DNA from: a virus
IMG/VR virus record: IMGVR_UViG_3300002835_000567
Coordinates: 1-35,545 of that record
DNA length: 35,545 bases
Strand: one strand, 5' to 3'
Below the pieces are notes generated by a model. It was not told the origin of the DNA. It saw nothing but the letters and a program-made list of their open reading frames with translations, and searched no databases. Positions 5,927 to 13,798 of this stretch are shown piece by piece (within the stretch, counting starts at the first letter, position 1; the number at the start of each line of letters is the position of its first letter). The translations under genes and the position numbers were made by a program.

Positions 5927-8077
5927 ATGGCTAAGATCAAAACCCCTTCCATCGAAGAACAGCGGCTTGCTCAACAGCAGTGGAACCGGTACGTCCGGGC
6001 CCGCGACAACGGGCACCTGCAGTACGTCGAGATGGCCAAGAAGTGTGACGCGTTCTATCGCGGCGATCAGTGGGACGAGACTGATCTGGCTAAGCTGGAG
6101 GCAGAAGGCCGTCCGGCACTGACTATTAACACCGTTCTTCCTACAGTGAACACTGTCCTCGGAGAACAGTCCACGCGTCGTGCTGACGTGCAGTTCAAAC
6201 CGCGCCGTGGTGGTGATCAGGACGTAGCGAGCGTACTGACTAAGCTGTACATGCAGATTGCTGACAACAACAAGCTCGACTGGGTCGAGCAGACGGTGTT
6301 CAGTGACGGACTCATCATGGACGGCCGTGGTTACTTTGATGTACGTATGGACTTCTCAGACCACGTCGAAGGTGAAATCCGTATCACGGCCAAAGATCCG
6401 ATCGACATTCTCATTGATCCGGATGCGAAAGAGTATGACCCGAAGACCTGGAACGAGGTGTTCGAGACCAAGTGGATGACCCTCGATGAGATCGAAGAGC
6501 TTTACGGTAAGGACAAGGCCGAGGCGCTTCGTTTCGTAGCAGAAAACGGCAACAGTTTTGGCCGTGACTCTATTGAGTACGAAGAGACCCGCTACGGTAA
6601 GACGGATACGTCGCAGGATTACTTGGGTGCTGCTATCCCAGGAAACGAAGATTATCGTAACGTGCGTGCGCTGCGCGTCATCTCGCGTCAGTACCGCAAG
6701 ATGGGCCGGGCGGATTTCTTTGTTGACCCAAACACGGGTGATCAGCGCGAAGTGCCTGAAAACTGGAATGAACAGAAATCCAAGAAGTTCGCCAAGCAGT
6801 ACGGGCTGAGCATCATTTCTAAGGTCGTTCGACGCGTGCGTTGGACCGTCACCTGCGACAAGATTGTGCTGCATGACGACTGGTCACCGTACGATGACTT
6901 CACCATCGTGCCGTACTTCGCCTATTTCCGTCGCGGCCGCCCCTTTGGCATGGTGCGTAACCTGCTCTCCCCGCAGGAGCAGCTCAACAAGATTGCCAGC
7001 CAAGAGCTGCACATCGTTAACACCACGGCCAACAGCGGCTGGATGGTGGAGAGTGGCTCGCTCGTCGGCATGACGGCTGACGACCTTGAGGAGCACGGCG
7101 CAGAGACTGGCTTGGTTCTGGAGTACAACCGTGGGTCTAACCCGCCGGTCAAAATCCAGCCGAACCAGATCCCGACTGGGCTTGATCGCATCAGCCAGAA
7201 GGCCGCGCTCAACATTAAGACTATTAGCGGCGTGAACGACTCGATGCTCGGGTCTGACGGCGCTGAGGTCTCTGGCATTGCGATCCAGGCCAAGCAGAAT
7301 CGCGGCGTCATCATGATTCAGGTGCCGCTCGACAACTTGCGTAAGACTCGACACTATCTCGCAGAAAAGGTGCTTAACCTGATTCAGAAGTTCTATACTG
7401 AACAGCGAGTGATCCAGATTACCAATGAAGATGATCCGCTCAAGCCCCGCGAGCCAATCGTGTTGAACGAGATGACTCCGGAAGGCCGCGTGGTCAACGA
7501 CCTGACTCTTGGTGAGTATGACGTCGTTATTGGTACCGCCCCGGCTCGCGACTCGTTCGACGAGATGCAGTTCGCCGAGGCCCTCAATCTGCGTCAGGTT
7601 GGTGTTGCCATTCCGGATGACGCCATCATCGAGTACAGCCATCTTGCCCGTAAGGGTGAACTCGCTAAGCGCATCCGCATGATGACGGGCGTCGAGCAGA
7701 CACCGGAACAGCAGGAAGCCGCAGCAGCGCAGAACGAGATTGCCATGCAGCAGGTGCAGCTCACGTTGGCGAAGATGCAGGCGGAAGTTCAGAAGCTGCA
7801 GTCCGAAGCGGCGATCAATATCGCCAAGGTCCAGGATGTGGCAGATGTCCAACCGCAGCTCAAGATGGCCGACCTGCAGGCGCAGATCGCTATGAAGGAG
7901 CAGGAGTTGCAGTTGCGGCGTGAGCTGGCCAGTCTGACTAACCAGACCCGCCGCTCGCAGCAGGAAACCGCTGCCGCAACCCGTATCGCTGCCACCGTAA
8001 TGCAGACCGCTGCGAAGACGCAGACACAAGCTGCATCGCGACCCGCCCCAATGATGCGGCCAATTACCCCGCAATAG
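5927..8077 (+). CDS. Portal protein, P22 type
   Basis: A 716-aa protein (ATG 5927, 3 nt after the terminase stop). The N-terminal wording CDAFYRGDQWDETD, GRPALTINTVLPTVN and GEQSTRRADVQFKPRRG is the hallmark of P22-type portals, as is DPIDILIDPDAKEYD further on. The length also fits. The last hundred residues are Gln/Ala-rich and strongly coiled-coil, like the barrel of long portals. Twelve copies form the DNA entry ring at one capsid vertex and bind the terminase and later the adaptors. The neighbouring capsid protein is of N4 type, so the head module is mosaic. Confidence 0.93.
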   Translation: MAKIKTPSIEEQRLAQQQWNRYVRARDNGHLQYVEMAKKCDAFYRGDQWDETDLAKLEAEGRPALTINTVLPTVNTVLGEQSTRRADVQFKPRRGGDQDVASVLTKLYMQIADNNKLDWVEQTVFSDGLIMDGRGYFDVRMDFSDHVEGEIRITAKDPIDILIDPDAKEYDPKTWNEVFETKWMTLDEIEELYGKDKAEALRFVAENGNSFGRDSIEYEETRYGKTDTSQDYLGAAIPGNEDYRNVRALRVISRQYRKMGRADFFVDPNTGDQREVPENWNEQKSKKFAKQYGLSIISKVVRRVRWTVTCDKIVLHDDWSPYDDFTIVPYFAYFRRGRPFGMVRNLLSPQEQLNKIASQELHIVNTTANSGWMVESGSLVGMTADDLEEHGAETGLVLEYNRGSNPPVKIQPNQIPTGLDRISQKAALNIKTISGVNDSMLGSDGAEVSGIAIQAKQNRGVIMIQVPLDNLRKTRHYLAEKVLNLIQKFYTEQRVIQITNEDDPLKPREPIVLNEMTPEGRVVNDLTLGEYDVVIGTAPARDSFDEMQFAEALNLRQVGVAIPDDAIIEYSHLARKGELAKRIRMMTGVEQTPEQQEAAAAQNEIAMQQVQLTLAKMQAEVQKLQSEAAINIAKVQDVADVQPQLKMADLQAQIAMKEQELQLRRELASLTNQTRRSQQETAAATRIAATVMQTAAKTQTQAASRPAPMMRPITPQ

Positions 8078-8087
8078 GAGGTTGACT

Positions 8088-9095
8088 ATGTCCGAGGATA
8101 AGAAGGAAGTTACTCTTGACCGTATGCCTGGTTCAGACCCAATTGAGGACGCCCAAAGCCCCTCGATTGACCTGAACTTCGGCCTTGGCGAAGAGCCTAA
8201 GGCAGCTGCCCCGATCGAACAGCCGGAAGTCGCTGAGGAACCGGTCGCCGAGGCCCCTAAAGTTGAGCCGAAAGTCGAAGTTCAGGCGGAAGCGCCGAGC
8301 ATCCCTGAGCCGCAGGTAGAGGTTGCCCCTGAACCGGAGGCAAAAACTGCCCCAGAACCGGAGCAGAAGAAGCCGATGGTGCCGAAGTCACGCCTTGACG
8401 AGGTGTTGGCGAAGCAAAAGGCGCTTCAGAAGCAGCTTGATGACCTTATGGCTGCGAAAAACGTAGCCGAAAACGCCCCGAGCACCTACGAATTCGCGGC
8501 AAAAGAGGTCGAGTACCAGAATTTGGTGCTTGACGGGCAGCATGAGAAGGCCGCAGCTCTGCGTCAGGAGATCCGTCAGGCAGAACGGGCCCAGCTTGAG
8601 TACGAACTGACCCAGAAAATGGAGCAGAAAGTCACTCAGAGCCAGCAGATGTCTGCTTTGCAGCAGGCAGCGGCCGAATTGGAGACGAACTTCCCGGTTT
8701 TTGACCGCGCTAGTTCCGACTTCAACGAGAAGTACACCCAGGAAGTCATTGATCTTCGCGATGCGTTCATCGTGAAGGGTGACAACCCGGTAGCAGCGCT
8801 GTCAAAAGCAGCTAAATTTGTCATCCGTGAGTACGGTTTGGACCCCGGCGCACCGGTTGAGCCGTCTCTTGGCTCTACGCCGACTGCTGCTAAGCCAAGC
8901 GTTGACGAAGTAGCCAAAAAGCGGGCGGAAGTAGCCCGTAAGATGAAGGCTGCTGAGGCTCAGCCGCCTGATATGCCCGGCGAGAGCTCTGCTGCACGCG
9001 GGGAGAAGGCGTTTGATGTCATGGCTTTAAGCGAGGACGAGTTTAACGCTCTCCCAGCGGCTACCCTTAAGCGTTTACGTGGAGATGTCATCTAA
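8088..9095 (+). CDS. Scaffolding protein
   Basis: A 335-aa acidic protein. The ATG at 8088 is preceded at 6 nt by AGGAGG, which overlaps the portal stop; an in-frame TTG at 8082 is part of that ribosome site and less likely. Residues 30-100 are a low-complexity Pro/Glu/Ala/Val stretch, then a long coiled coil (KSRLDEVLAKQKALQKQ, later RQEIRQAERAQLEYEL) and a charged C-terminus. Composition, helical content and position between portal and capsid gene fit a scaffold that guides prohead assembly and then leaves. No sequence family is claimed. Confidence 0.8.
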   Translation: MSEDKKEVTLDRMPGSDPIEDAQSPSIDLNFGLGEEPKAAAPIEQPEVAEEPVAEAPKVEPKVEVQAEAPSIPEPQVEVAPEPEAKTAPEPEQKKPMVPKSRLDEVLAKQKALQKQLDDLMAAKNVAENAPSTYEFAAKEVEYQNLVLDGQHEKAAALRQEIRQAERAQLEYELTQKMEQKVTQSQQMSALQQAAAELETNFPVFDRASSDFNEKYTQEVIDLRDAFIVKGDNPVAALSKAAKFVIREYGLDPGAPVEPSLGSTPTAAKPSVDEVAKKRAEVARKMKAAEAQPPDMPGESSAARGEKAFDVMALSEDEFNALPAATLKRLRGDVI

Positions 9096-9379
9096 TGGCT
9101 AACCGCGATCCAAGGCTTGCTAGGGCCGGTGTGTCGGGCTACAACAAGCCTAAGCGCACCCCAAGCCACCCTACCAAGAGTCACGTAGTGGTGGCGAAAT
9201 CTGGAGACCAGGTAAAGACGATTCGCTTTGGCCAGCAGGGCGTGAGCGGCTCCCCCAAGAAACAGGGGGAGTCTGCTGCCTACCGAAAGCGCCGCGAGTC
9301 GTTCAAAGCTCGTCATGCGTCAAATATCTCTAAGGGTAAGATGTCGGCCGCTTACTGGGCTGATAAGGTCAAATGGTAA
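9095..9379 (+). CDS. Small basic protein (94 aa), DUF6321-like
   Basis: It starts at an ATG overlapping the scaffold stop (TAATG). The sequence MANRDPRLARAGVSGYNKPK, then KTIRFGQQGVSGS, then FKARHASNISKGKMSAAYWA, matches my recollection of a small phage family, possibly DUF6321, whose ending ARHxxNIxKxKMSAxYWxxKVKW is distinctive. It is strongly positively charged. It heads a run of five basic proteins between scaffold and capsid genes. Role unknown; a virion-associated DNA- or capsid-binding protein is plausible. Confidence 0.75.
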   Translation: MANRDPRLARAGVSGYNKPKRTPSHPTKSHVVVAKSGDQVKTIRFGQQGVSGSPKKQGESAAYRKRRESFKARHASNISKGKMSAAYWADKVKW

Positions 9380-9399
9380 GGAATAAGTAAGGAGTTCCC

Positions 9400-9525
9400 A
9401 TGAAGAATATGCATCGTATGCCGGACGGCACCATGATGAAGGGCGCTAAGCACAAGGGCCCTATGAAGAAGGGCGCCCCCAAAAAGAAGGCCCCTGCTAA
9501 GAAGGCCAAAGGATATGGCTACTAA
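9400..9525 (+). CDS. Very small Lys-rich protein (41 aa)
   Basis: A strong AAGGAG site (9389-9394) precedes the ATG at 9400. The product (MKNMHRMPDGTMMKGAKHKG, ending KAPAKKAKGYGY) is about one third lysine with Gly, Pro and Met, and has no hydrophobic core. Its last codons overlap the start of the next gene. It resembles a histone-tail-like or disordered nucleic-acid-binding peptide. Overlap coupling and the ribosome site make it likely to be real. Confidence 0.7.
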   Translation: MKNMHRMPDGTMMKGAKHKGPMKKGAPKKKAPAKKAKGYGY

Positions 9526-9694
9526 GAAGAGCAGCGTTAATTCCGCTGGTAACTACACCAAGCCAACAATGCGCAAACGTCTGTTTGAAAGCATTAAGGC
9601 GGGTGGCAAAGGCGGTAAGCCCGGACAGTGGAGCGCCAGGAAGGCGCAGATGCTGGCTGTCCAGTACAAGAAAGCAGGTGGAGGCTATAAGTAA
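9515..9694 (+). CDS. Small basic phage protein (59 aa), WSARKAQ family
   Basis: The ATG at 9515 lies inside the end of the previous gene in another frame. The product carries YTKPTMRKRLFESIKAGGKG followed by PGQWSARKAQMLAVQYKKAG, a wording I recognise as recurrent in small conserved phage proteins near capsid genes. It is highly basic and its function is not known. The next gene starts on its stop (TAATG), so the run is translationally coupled. Confidence 0.75.
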   Translation: MATKKSSVNSAGNYTKPTMRKRLFESIKAGGKGGKPGQWSARKAQMLAVQYKKAGGGYK

Positions 9695-9873
9695 TGGCTA
9701 AGAACTGGATCAGCGGGGCTATTAAAAAGCCCGGTGCTTTGCGGAAGTCACTCGGCGTCAAGAAGGGGGAGAAGATCCCCGCCAAGCAGCTCCGTAAAGC
9801 GGCCAAGAAGTCCGGCAAGATGGGCCAGCGTGCCCGTCTCGCTATGACGCTTCGAAAGATGTCGAAGGATTAG
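9694..9873 (+). CDS. Small basic phage protein (59 aa)
   Basis: Starting on the TAATG overlap at 9694, it encodes MAKNWISGAIKKPGALRKSL, then GVKKGEKIPAKQLRKAAKKS and a short helix (GQRARLAMTLRKMSK). The wording IKKPGALRK.LGVKKGEKIPA is common in phage genomes and their satellites next to structural genes. No enzymatic motif is present. It is probably a nucleic-acid- or virion-binding accessory protein. Confidence 0.75.
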   Translation: MAKNWISGAIKKPGALRKSLGVKKGEKIPAKQLRKAAKKSGKMGQRARLAMTLRKMSKD

Positions 9874-9876
9874 TTC

Positions 9877-10128
9877 ATGGGGTTAGCTAAGTCTCAGCGG
9901 TCCCTTAAGAAATGGACCAAGGAAGACTGGGGTACCCGGTCTGGTAAAAACAGCATCCAGGGTAGTAAGGCCACGGGGGAGCGTTATCTCCCCCGAGCCG
10001 CCCGTAATGCGTTAAGCCCGCAGGAGTACGCAGCCACAACCCGTAACAAACGAAAAGCGACGGCTAGCGGGAAGCAGTTTTCTAAGCAGCCCAAGCGGAT
10101 CGCAAAAAAGACAGCGAAATACAGATAG
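9877..10128 (+). CDS. Small basic protein (83 aa), DUF5872-like
   Basis: ATG at 9877, 3 nt after the previous stop. It contains SLKKWTKEDWGTRSGKNS, then GERYLPRAARNALSPQEYAA, then KQPKRIAKKTAKYR, which fits the DUF5872-type family seen in phages and large DNA viruses (recalled, not searched). Basic throughout. It is the last of the five-gene basic cluster before the capsid leader. Confidence 0.8.
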   Translation: MGLAKSQRSLKKWTKEDWGTRSGKNSIQGSKATGERYLPRAARNALSPQEYAATTRNKRKATASGKQFSKQPKRIAKKTAKYR

Positions 10129-10391
10129 TAGTTGCGAACTTTTATTCGTGTTGCTAATCTACAACTGAATTCGTCCGCCGGAACGATATCTGGCCGTGTC
10201 GCACACGTTAAAAACGTTTGAGTTTTCGCCTGCAACGGCGTTAAACGTGCCGAGGTCGCGCCTCGTAAATACGCGCTAAGTCGTGACCCCACGATACGGG
10301 GAAACGGGTTAGCCGCTCCATAAAGTCGGCTGTAGCCTGGTAATGCAGGTGCATTACTGGATTTTTAAACGCAATATTAAGGAGAAGCTAA
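10129..10391. promoter_or_regulatory. 263-nt leader before the capsid gene
   Basis: The longest gap in the rightward block. It contains a possible sigma70-like pair TTGCGA (10132) and TAATCT (10155) with a 17-nt spacer, a weak match. Near its end is a stem-loop (10340-10357, TAATGC/AGGT/GCATTA) followed by TTTTT, resembling a terminator or processing site, then an AAGGAG ribosome site (10379-10384). It may give the capsid gene its own promoter, RNA stability or transcript cut, explaining high capsid expression. All of this is inference from position and sequence. Confidence 0.4.
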
Positions 10392-11534
10392 ATGGCTCTT
10401 ACTAACTTTGCGGCGCTGACTAGTGAACAACTCACGGCGTGGAGCCGTGACTTCTGGCGCGTCGCTCGCAATATGTCGTTTGTGAACCAGTTCGCTGGTT
10501 CAGGTTCTAACGCGATGATCCAGCGGGTCACCGAGCTTACGAAGTCCGACAAGGGCACGAAGGCCGTGATCACGTTGTTGGCCGACATGACCGGTGACGG
10601 CGTGACGGGTGACAGCTCGCTCGAGGGTAACGAAGAGGCGCTCCGCGCTTATGACATCACCATTGAGCTCGATCAGCTGCGCTTTGCGAACCGTATCGCT
10701 GGCCGCCTCGCTGACCAGAAGTCGGTGGTGAACTTCCGTGAGACGTCCCGTGACGCCCTCGCCTACGCGATGGCTGATCGTATCGACCAGCTCGCGTTCT
10801 TGACGCTCGCCGGTGTTGCTTACACGCACAAGACGAACGGTGGTCTCCGTCCGGTGCTGGCTTCTGGCCAGAACCTGTCGAACCTCGAGTTCGCCTCGGA
10901 TGTGTCGGCTCCGACCGCTGCTCGCCACCTTCGCGTTTCAGGCAACGACATCGTCGCCGGTGACACGACCGCGATTACTACGGCCGATGTGCTGAAGTAT
11001 CGTCATGTGGTTGAGTTGAAGGCCTACGCTAAGGACCAGTATGTCCGTGGTGTTCGCGGTGCTGGTAACGACGAGGTGTTCCACCTCTTCGTGACGCCGC
11101 AGCAGATGGCGGCCCTTAAGCTCGATTCGGACTTCCTTGCTAACGTGCGTAACGCTGGCATCCGTGGTCCGAGCAACCAGTTGTTCGCTGGTTCGAGCTC
11201 GCTGATGGTTGACGGTGTGATGGTCCACGAGTTCCGCCATGTGTTTAACACTGCTGGCGCGACGACTGGTACCTCGGCGAATGCAGGTGCCGCTGGCTAC
11301 AAGTGGGGCGCTAACGCCAACGTTGTTGGTGGTCGCGCACTCTTCTGCGGTGCTCAGGCGCTTGCTATGGCCGACATCGGTCTGCCGGAAATCGTCGAAG
11401 ATACCTTCGATTACCAGAACCAGTCTGGTATCTCGATTGGTAAGATCTTCGGTCTCCGCAAGCCGAAGTACAACAGCGATGTCACTGCCAACGTCCAAGA
11501 CTTTGGCGTGATCGCGCTCGACACGGCCGTCTAA
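10392..11534 (+). CDS. Major capsid protein, N4 gp56 family
   Basis: A 380-aa protein (MALTNFAALTSEQLTAWSRD). It shows the wording of the N4-gp56 (DUF4043) capsid family: GTKAVITLLADMTGDGVTGDS, SLEGNEEAL (near residue 77), ITIELDQLRFANRIAGRLADQ and MADRIDQLAFLTLAG. These proteins have the HK97 fold and form the icosahedral shell. The codon choice looks more uniform and GC-richer than that of neighbouring genes, consistent with high expression. It has its own leader and terminator. Family assignment is by recognised motifs. Confidence 0.92.
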   Translation: MALTNFAALTSEQLTAWSRDFWRVARNMSFVNQFAGSGSNAMIQRVTELTKSDKGTKAVITLLADMTGDGVTGDSSLEGNEEALRAYDITIELDQLRFANRIAGRLADQKSVVNFRETSRDALAYAMADRIDQLAFLTLAGVAYTHKTNGGLRPVLASGQNLSNLEFASDVSAPTAARHLRVSGNDIVAGDTTAITTADVLKYRHVVELKAYAKDQYVRGVRGAGNDEVFHLFVTPQQMAALKLDSDFLANVRNAGIRGPSNQLFAGSSSLMVDGVMVHEFRHVFNTAGATTGTSANAGAAGYKWGANANVVGGRALFCGAQALAMADIGLPEIVEDTFDYQNQSGISIGKIFGLRKPKYNSDVTANVQDFGVIALDTAV

Positions 11535-11537
11535 GCT

Positions 11538-11573
11538 GTGAGGGGGGCCCTCTCTTCGGAGGGGGCTCCCCAC
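11538..11573 (+). terminator. Rho-independent-like terminator after the capsid gene
   Basis: A long GC-rich stem (about 14 pairs, one mismatch near the base, two G-U pairs) is capped by C(TTCG)G, a very stable tetraloop, starting 4-6 nt after the capsid stop. It is followed by CTCTTTAA, a weak T tract, so it may only attenuate and let some transcript reach the adaptor genes, or protect the capsid mRNA 3' end. Confidence 0.75.
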
Positions 11574-11593
11574 TCTTTAAACCAGGGGGTTTT

Positions 11594-11986
11594 GTGAAGG
11601 TCATAGCAGACCAAGAGATTCGGGTAGCTACTTTAAGCGGCGCGTGTGTTTTGTTTTTCCCTGGAATTGAGCGCGAGGTATCCGATGAGATCGGACTACT
11701 GGCGCTTCAGCAAGGCGCAAAGCAAGTCACCGAAGGTAGGAAACCTGAACCAGTAGCAAAACCAGAACCTGTAAAGGCAGTGGATGTCCCCGCTGTAGAA
11801 GAGTTTGAAGAAGTTCGCACGCTAGATGATGTTATTACTGGGATCGAAAAGCTCGTTGAGGGCGGAGACCCAGAAGATTTTAAGGCTGATGGGACGCCTA
11901 AAGCGTCGGCGTTGAACCGGGTTGTTGGTCGCCAAGTTAGCACCGAAGACCGGGAAGCCGCTTGGGAGGCGTTCCTACATTCGTGA
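11594..11986 (+). CDS. Head-completion-like small structural protein (130 aa)
   Basis: GTG start at 11594 after an AGGGGG site. The N-terminus (MKVIADQEIRVATLSGACVL, then FFPGIEREVSDEIGLLAL) is a small beta barrel-like motif found in short phage proteins just after capsid genes. A Pro/Val/Glu linker follows, and the C-terminus (DFKADGTPKASALNRVVGRQ, ending DREAAWEAF) resembles the end of such proteins in other phages. It probably caps or stabilises the head. Exact role not known. Confidence 0.65.
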   Translation: MKVIADQEIRVATLSGACVLFFPGIEREVSDEIGLLALQQGAKQVTEGRKPEPVAKPEPVKAVDVPAVEEFEEVRTLDDVITGIEKLVEGGDPEDFKADGTPKASALNRVVGRQVSTEDREAAWEAFLHS

Positions 11987-11994
11987 GGTAGACT

Positions 11995-12708
11995 ATGTCT
12001 GTCACCGTACAAAGCGTTATTGATCGAGTCCAAAAGACTCTCCAGGACACCACCGGTGTTCGATGGCCCGTAGTAGACGAGCTCGTACTCTGGGTCAATG
12101 ACGCCCAGCGGGAGATCGCGCTTCTTAAGCCAGACGCCTCTGCGAAAAATACTACGATTACTCTTGCTAGTGGAACCAAGCAGGAGATCCCTAACGACGG
12201 CAATCGACTTCTGCGCGTGGTGCGTAACATGTCGTCGGCGGCTACTAACAGCGCCGGTAAACGCGCCGTTCGTATCGTGTCTCGTGAAGTGCTTGATGCT
12301 CAGACTCCTGACTGGCATGACCCGCTTGTTAGTGGTGACGCCGCTCATGCAGCCGTAGTAAAGCACTATGTTTACGACGAGCAGAACCCGCGAAACTTTT
12401 ATGTCTACCCAGGCATTGCGGCTGCTTCCGCTGCATATCTTGAGATCATTTACTCGGCTAACCCGAACACGGTGACGCAGGCCAGCAACCTGGATATTCC
12501 AGATATCTTTGGTAACGCTGTCATGAATTACGTGCTTTATATGGCGTATATGAAGGATGCCGATTACGCTGGCAACCAGCAACGCGCCGCATCGCACTTT
12601 CAGTTGTTCATGTCGTCAATTACTGGGAAGGCTCAGCTTGACGCTATGACCTCGCCAAACTTTGAAGCTAGCCGCCCGGTGATGCCCGCCCCAGTTGTAG
12701 CGGGGTGA
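11995..12708 (+). CDS. Head-tail adaptor protein (DUF6682-like, 237 aa)
   Basis: ATG at 11995 with GAGGT upstream. The beginning RVQKTLQDTTGVRWPVVDEL, then VLWVNDAQREIALLKPDASA, and later LPxDGNRLL-like wording (IPNDGNRLLRVVRNM) fit phage adaptor proteins that dock under the portal. The C-terminal half has PDIFGNAVMNYVLYMAYMKD, a typical helical segment of these proteins. It follows the head-completion-like gene and precedes another connector, as in portal-adaptor operons. Confidence 0.75.
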   Translation: MSVTVQSVIDRVQKTLQDTTGVRWPVVDELVLWVNDAQREIALLKPDASAKNTTITLASGTKQEIPNDGNRLLRVVRNMSSAATNSAGKRAVRIVSREVLDAQTPDWHDPLVSGDAAHAAVVKHYVYDEQNPRNFYVYPGIAAASAAYLEIIYSANPNTVTQASNLDIPDIFGNAVMNYVLYMAYMKDADYAGNQQRAASHFQLFMSSITGKAQLDAMTSPNFEASRPVMPAPVVAG

Positions 12709-12714
12709 TAAAAC

Positions 12715-13401
12715 ATGGCAACTCTTTACGAGTCGCTGCTGCCGGAAATTATCCCGATGGTGCCCGGCTGTCCCGACACGCTCATCGAGAACAACATTCG
12801 AGCGGCCACGATTGAGCTCTGCGAGAAGGCAGCGGTCCTTCAAGCGGAGCTTGATCCTGTTACTACCGTAGCTGGTGTTTACGAGTACGACCTAGAACCC
12901 CCTACCGGCACGGTAGTACATAAGATTATGTGGGTAGTGCATGATGGCAAAGAGATCGAGCCAATCAGCACAAGTTTGCTAGAACAACGCAAGCAAAACT
13001 GGCGAGACGCCGACAATCGCGGCACGCCGGAATACTACGTAAAGACCAGCCAGTCTCTGTTCTGGATGGTGCCTGTACCAAACGTTACGAAAGCCTCCAG
13101 CACCATCGTGCGAGCGCAGTTGAAGCCTACGCAGACTTCTACTGCCGCTGACGATGAGCTGATGACTGAGTATCGCGATACAATCGTCAACGGCGCTTTG
13201 TTTCGTTTGCTGCGTCTACCGAGCAAAGACTGGACTGATTTCGGCGGCGCACAGGTGTACTCGTCGCTGTTTAATGAAGGCATTACACAGGCTGATCGTC
13301 GCGCTAGGAACGCCGACGTTGGTATTGCTAGGAAGGTAGCGTATGGCGGGATCTACACTCCATTCTCACAACGGCGAAATCGTTACGGTCGCGGCGGTTG
13401 A
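12715..13401 (+). CDS. Second connector / tail tubular-like protein (228 aa)
   Basis: ATG at 12715. The start LLPEIIPMVPGCPDTLIENN, then IRAATIELCEKAAVLQAELD, VYEYDLEPPTG and VHKIMWVVHDGKEIEP is a wording common to phage adaptor or tail tubular proteins next to DUF6682-like genes. The C-terminus has an arginine-rich tail (RRNRYGRGG). It likely forms the next ring below the adaptor. The following gene begins inside its last 59 nt. Confidence 0.72.
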   Translation: MATLYESLLPEIIPMVPGCPDTLIENNIRAATIELCEKAAVLQAELDPVTTVAGVYEYDLEPPTGTVVHKIMWVVHDGKEIEPISTSLLEQRKQNWRDADNRGTPEYYVKTSQSLFWMVPVPNVTKASSTIVRAQLKPTQTSTAADDELMTEYRDTIVNGALFRLLRLPSKDWTDFGGAQVYSSLFNEGITQADRRARNADVGIARKVAYGGIYTPFSQRRNRYGRGG

Positions 13402-13798
13402 GCCGTTCGTAGCCGACGTTCGTAGAGAGTGGGATTGGGTAAGACCGGGTATTGAAGAGATCTTACGTAACTCTAAGGCTCTTACGTATCGGGCAGAAGA
13501 TGTGTACGCGGCGTGCGTTAGCCAGCAAGCCGTGCTTTGGGTGACTAGTGAAGGCTTCGTCGTTTCGACAACCGAGACTGACACCTTCACAGGTAAGAAG
13601 ACGATGTTTCTTTGGCTCGCATGGGCTAAGGAAAAGGGGAATAGCTTGGTATCTAAGTATCAATCGTTCTTCGAGAGAGCGGCGCGCGAGGCGGGGTACA
13701 GCTACCTTGAAACTAGGTCGCCCTTCCTAGGCTTGATGCCGCACTTAACAGAGAACGGTTGGTCGATTGATACCGTGGTGTATACGAGGGAGCTATAG
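13343..13798 (+). CDS. GNAT-like protein (151 aa), T7 gp13-like position
   Basis: The ATG at 13343 is preceded by AGGAAGG and overlaps the previous gene by 59 nt in another frame. The fold signature is that of reduced acetyltransferase-like phage proteins: a beta strand pair QQAVLWVTSEGFVVSTTETD, a central helix with KEKGNSLVSKYQSFFERAAR, and the ending LMPHLTENGWSIDTVVYTR. T7 gp13, also GNAT-like, lies just ahead of the internal core genes, as here. The canonical acetyl-CoA loop is not clear, so enzymatic activity is doubtful. Confidence 0.6.
   Translation: MAGSTLHSHNGEIVTVAAVEPFVADVRREWDWVRPGIEEILRNSKALTYRAEDVYAACVSQQAVLWVTSEGFVVSTTETDTFTGKKTMFLWLAWAKEKGNSLVSKYQSFFERAAREAGYSYLETRSPFLGLMPHLTENGWSIDTVVYTREL

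Noticed and set aside
6884-8074. 396-codon antisense frame inside the portal gene
   Set aside because: Shadow of a long GC-biased gene; no ribosome site, low-complexity His/Leu/Arg content, and the portal on the other strand is certain.
10938-11573. 211-codon antisense frame opposite the capsid gene
   Set aside because: Product of codon bias in the capsid gene; it even runs through the terminator hairpin.
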